Part shown: in pieces, positions 62,807 to 64,000 of the stretch | How the letters are laid out: each line of letters begins with the position of its first letter | Position numbering within the stretch: the stretch's first letter is position 1 | Position numbers and translations under genes: made by a program | The notes under the pieces: model-generated | Told to the model about the DNA's origin: nothing | The model's database searches: none | The model's input: the letters and a program-made list of their open reading frames with translations, nothing else | Assembly (NCBI GenBank): GCA_902764915.1 | Contig: CACWXY010000006.1 | Coordinates: 1-64,000 of the forward strand | Reading direction: 5' to 3' | Length of the DNA stretch: 64,000 nt | Origin: an uncultured Eubacteriales bacterium | Lineage (GTDB): Bacteria; Bacillota; Clostridia; Christensenellales; Aristaeellaceae

Positions 62807-62835
62807 AATATACTTTTTTGTGAAAGAGTTGTCAA
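62807..62835 (-). promoter_or_regulatory. Promoter of the secreted flavoprotein gene
   Basis: On the minus strand: TTGACA (62835-62830), a 17-bp spacer and TATATT (62812-62807). The start is near 62800, so the leader is about 58 nt and includes the hairpin at 62762-62780. Confidence 0.85.
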
Positions 62836-62920
62836 TCAGAAGTTTTCGCGCGCCAAAGCCCGAAAAACGGGGATTCCGCATATGCGCAGGGAGAACCCGG
62901 CATGTTCCGGCCAGACAAAA

Positions 62921-62953
62921 ACATCGCCATGAACACTCTGTTCATGGCGATGT
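62921..62953 (-). terminator. Terminator of the Tat-exported FMN protein gene
   Basis: A perfect 15-bp stem (62921-62935 with 62939-62953) with a 3-nt loop. Read on the minus strand it is followed by TTTTGTC. It lies about 40 nt after the stop at 62992. Confidence 0.92.
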
Positions 62954-62991
62954 CTGCCGCGGATTAATCCGCATATCTGTCCTCAGAGAAG

Positions 62992-63915
62992 TTACCTGAT
63001 CTGGCGCAGCGCATCCCTGACGGCTTCCATGATTGCCTGGGACGACTGGGTCGCATTGGTTACAGCGTCCACTTCTGTGCTCTGTGCTTCCACAATGGCC
63101 TTGGGAATCTGTTCCATGGCCGGATCACAGATACCGGGCGTTTCACTGCTGCTGAGCACTTCAATATTCGCAATCCGGTCGCCATCCATGGTCACCTTGA
63201 CCTTCATTTCACCGCGCTCCGTGGTGCTTGTGCCGATGTACTCGTTCGCGGCCAGTTCTGCCGGGGCTTCCTCGACCGCCGGAGCAGCCTCTTCATAACC
63301 GTACTGTACGTTCAGCAGTTCAATGACCTTCACAACGACTTCAGCGGTCAGTGCAGCACAGCGGGCCTTACGGGGCGGATCGCTCATCTGCAGGTTATTG
63401 GCCTTCATGAACTTGTTCACGGATGCATTGCAGGTAATGTCTTCCGCCACCGTCGTCACGGCCGTATATTCCGGCTGGTAGGTGGGGAACGGTTCCTGGC
63501 GATACCATGCAAACAGCTGATTACGCAGTTCGCCGGCCACTGCCGGTTCACAGAAGAAGCCCAGCATCATGCAGCCGCCGGCCAGCGCGCCGCACAGCGT
63601 CTGGCAGCCATAGCCGCCTGCGGCCAGGGCCATGGACTTGGCGGGGATTACATTATAGGGATACCCGTACTCTTCAGCCAGCAGTTCCATGATCCCCGCG
63701 ACCGCGCCGCCGCCGCATCCGCCGACTTCATACCAGCGCTTATAGGTATATTCCAGTGCTTTCTGTTTATCAATGGGGTGCCATGTCCAGGGATGCTCCG
63801 GTACTTCCGGTGTTTCCGCCAGGACAGAAGGCGTTACAGTCACAGCCGCTGCCAGTGCGGCGCCGGTTCCCAGTCCTTTGAGGAAACTCCGGCGGGTCAG
63901 TTCCTTGCGTTCCAT
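62992..63915 (-). CDS. Tat-exported C_GCAxxG-type redox protein with FMN-binding domain
   Basis: A 307-residue protein. The start at 63915 follows AGGAGG; ATGs farther upstream (63984, 63939) are less likely. A twin-arginine signal (TRRSFLKGLG) opens it, so it is probably exported folded with a cofactor. The middle has the Cys pattern of the C_GCAxxG_C_C family (VGGCGGGAVAGIMELL, then CQTLCGALAGGC, and later cysteines), a likely redox cluster site. The C-terminal part is an FMN_bind domain (YIGTSTTERGEMKVKVTMDG, VTNATQSSQ) with a variant flavinylation motif. Next to the two-FMN flavoprotein, it likely belongs to the same extracytoplasmic electron chain. Confidence 0.85.
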   Translation of the reverse strand: MERKELTRRSFLKGLGTGAALAAAVTVTPSVLAETPEVPEHPWTWHPIDKQKALEYTYKRWYEVGGCGGGAVAGIMELLAEEYGYPYNVIPAKSMALAAGGYGCQTLCGALAGGCMMLGFFCEPAVAGELRNQLFAWYRQEPFPTYQPEYTAVTTVAEDITCNASVNKFMKANNLQMSDPPRKARCAALTAEVVVKVIELLNVQYGYEEAAPAVEEAPAELAANEYIGTSTTERGEMKVKVTMDGDRIANIEVLSSSETPGICDPAMEQIPKAIVEAQSTEVDAVTNATQSSQAIMEAVRDALRQIR

Positions 63916-63947
63916 ACATCTTCCTCCTCTTTTTTCCATACGATTAT

Positions 63948-63963
63948 GGTTCTGTGCAGAACC
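63948..63963. promoter_or_regulatory. Inverted repeat upstream of the Tat-exported protein gene
   Basis: GGTTCTG and CAGAACC, 7-bp arms with a 2-bp centre, about 33 bp upstream of the ATG. It may be an operator or a leader hairpin. The promoter itself cannot be placed with confidence at the window edge. Confidence 0.35.
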
Positions 63964-64000
63964 GCTGCATACAGCATAGCGCACAGGGGAAGAAAATGCA

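Noticed and set aside
60085-62823. A 912-codon plus-strand open frame opposite the secreted flavoprotein gene
   Set aside because: The minus strand carries the signal peptide, FMN and FAD motifs, promoter and terminator. The plus frame has none of these.

Overview
The window looks like a chromosomal segment of a Gram-positive bacterium of the class Clostridia, moderately GC-rich and probably gut-associated. The S10-spc ribosomal gene order, the KOW-domain gene between map and infA, zinc-type S14 and L36, a single bifunctional RelA/SpoT, a SecD/SecF pair, VanW and CapA proteins, LacI-regulated sugar import and an RNase PH-RdgB fusion all fit that group. A narrower placement cannot be made from the sequence alone. 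No tRNA, rRNA, CRISPR array or insertion sequence was seen.

Layout. (1) 0-9.5 kb, plus strand: a nine-gene carbohydrate operon. It has a near-consensus promoter framed by two LacI-type operators, an ABC importer without its own ATPase, an MBL-fold hydrolase, a LacI regulator, a metallophosphoesterase, an unassigned P-loop kinase, a GH13_18 sugar phosphorylase and a YihX-like HAD phosphatase. Together they suggest import and phosphorolysis of an unknown alpha-glucoside. A VOC-fold gene follows. (2) 10.4-21.2 kb, minus strand: housekeeping genes, namely relA/spoT, recJ, secF, secD, two small exported or membrane proteins, a cytidylate-kinase-like gene, yfcE and the fused rph-rdgB. pgsA diverges from rph-rdgB. 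(3) 22-28 kb, minus strand: six closely spaced genes, with an amino-acid ABC importer whose ATPase carries an extra degenerate RsbW-like domain, an odd solute-binding protein, a cell-wall-repeat protein, a YARHG/SH3-like protein and a CapA-like protein. (4) 28-36 kb: a large membrane-anchored beta-propeller protein, diverging from sbcD-sbcC. (5) 35.9-48.7 kb, minus strand: the S10-spc ribosomal superoperon from rpsJ to rpmJ. It has a strong promoter and a structured leader, and ends at a terminator directly after rpmJ, without the usual rpsM-rpsK-rpsD-rpoA-rplQ genes. (6) 48.7-49.9 kb: an AT-rich stretch with no convincing gene. (7) 49.9-57.4 kb: vanW, ggt, sfsA and a heterodimeric ABC exporter pair. 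(8) 57.5-64 kb: a cellobiose phosphorylase (GH94) with its own promoter and a palindrome, then two secreted flavin/redox proteins on the minus strand.

The most striking observation is an exact 43-bp tandem duplication inside rplN (ribosomal protein L14). It breaks the reading frame of an essential gene, and removing one copy restores exactly the canonical 122 codons. It is either an assembly or population artefact or a real, very unusual lesion. Other points of interest are the ABC ATPase-RsbW-like fusion, the uncharacterised phosphorylase/kinase/phosphatase operon and the secreted flavoprotein pair.
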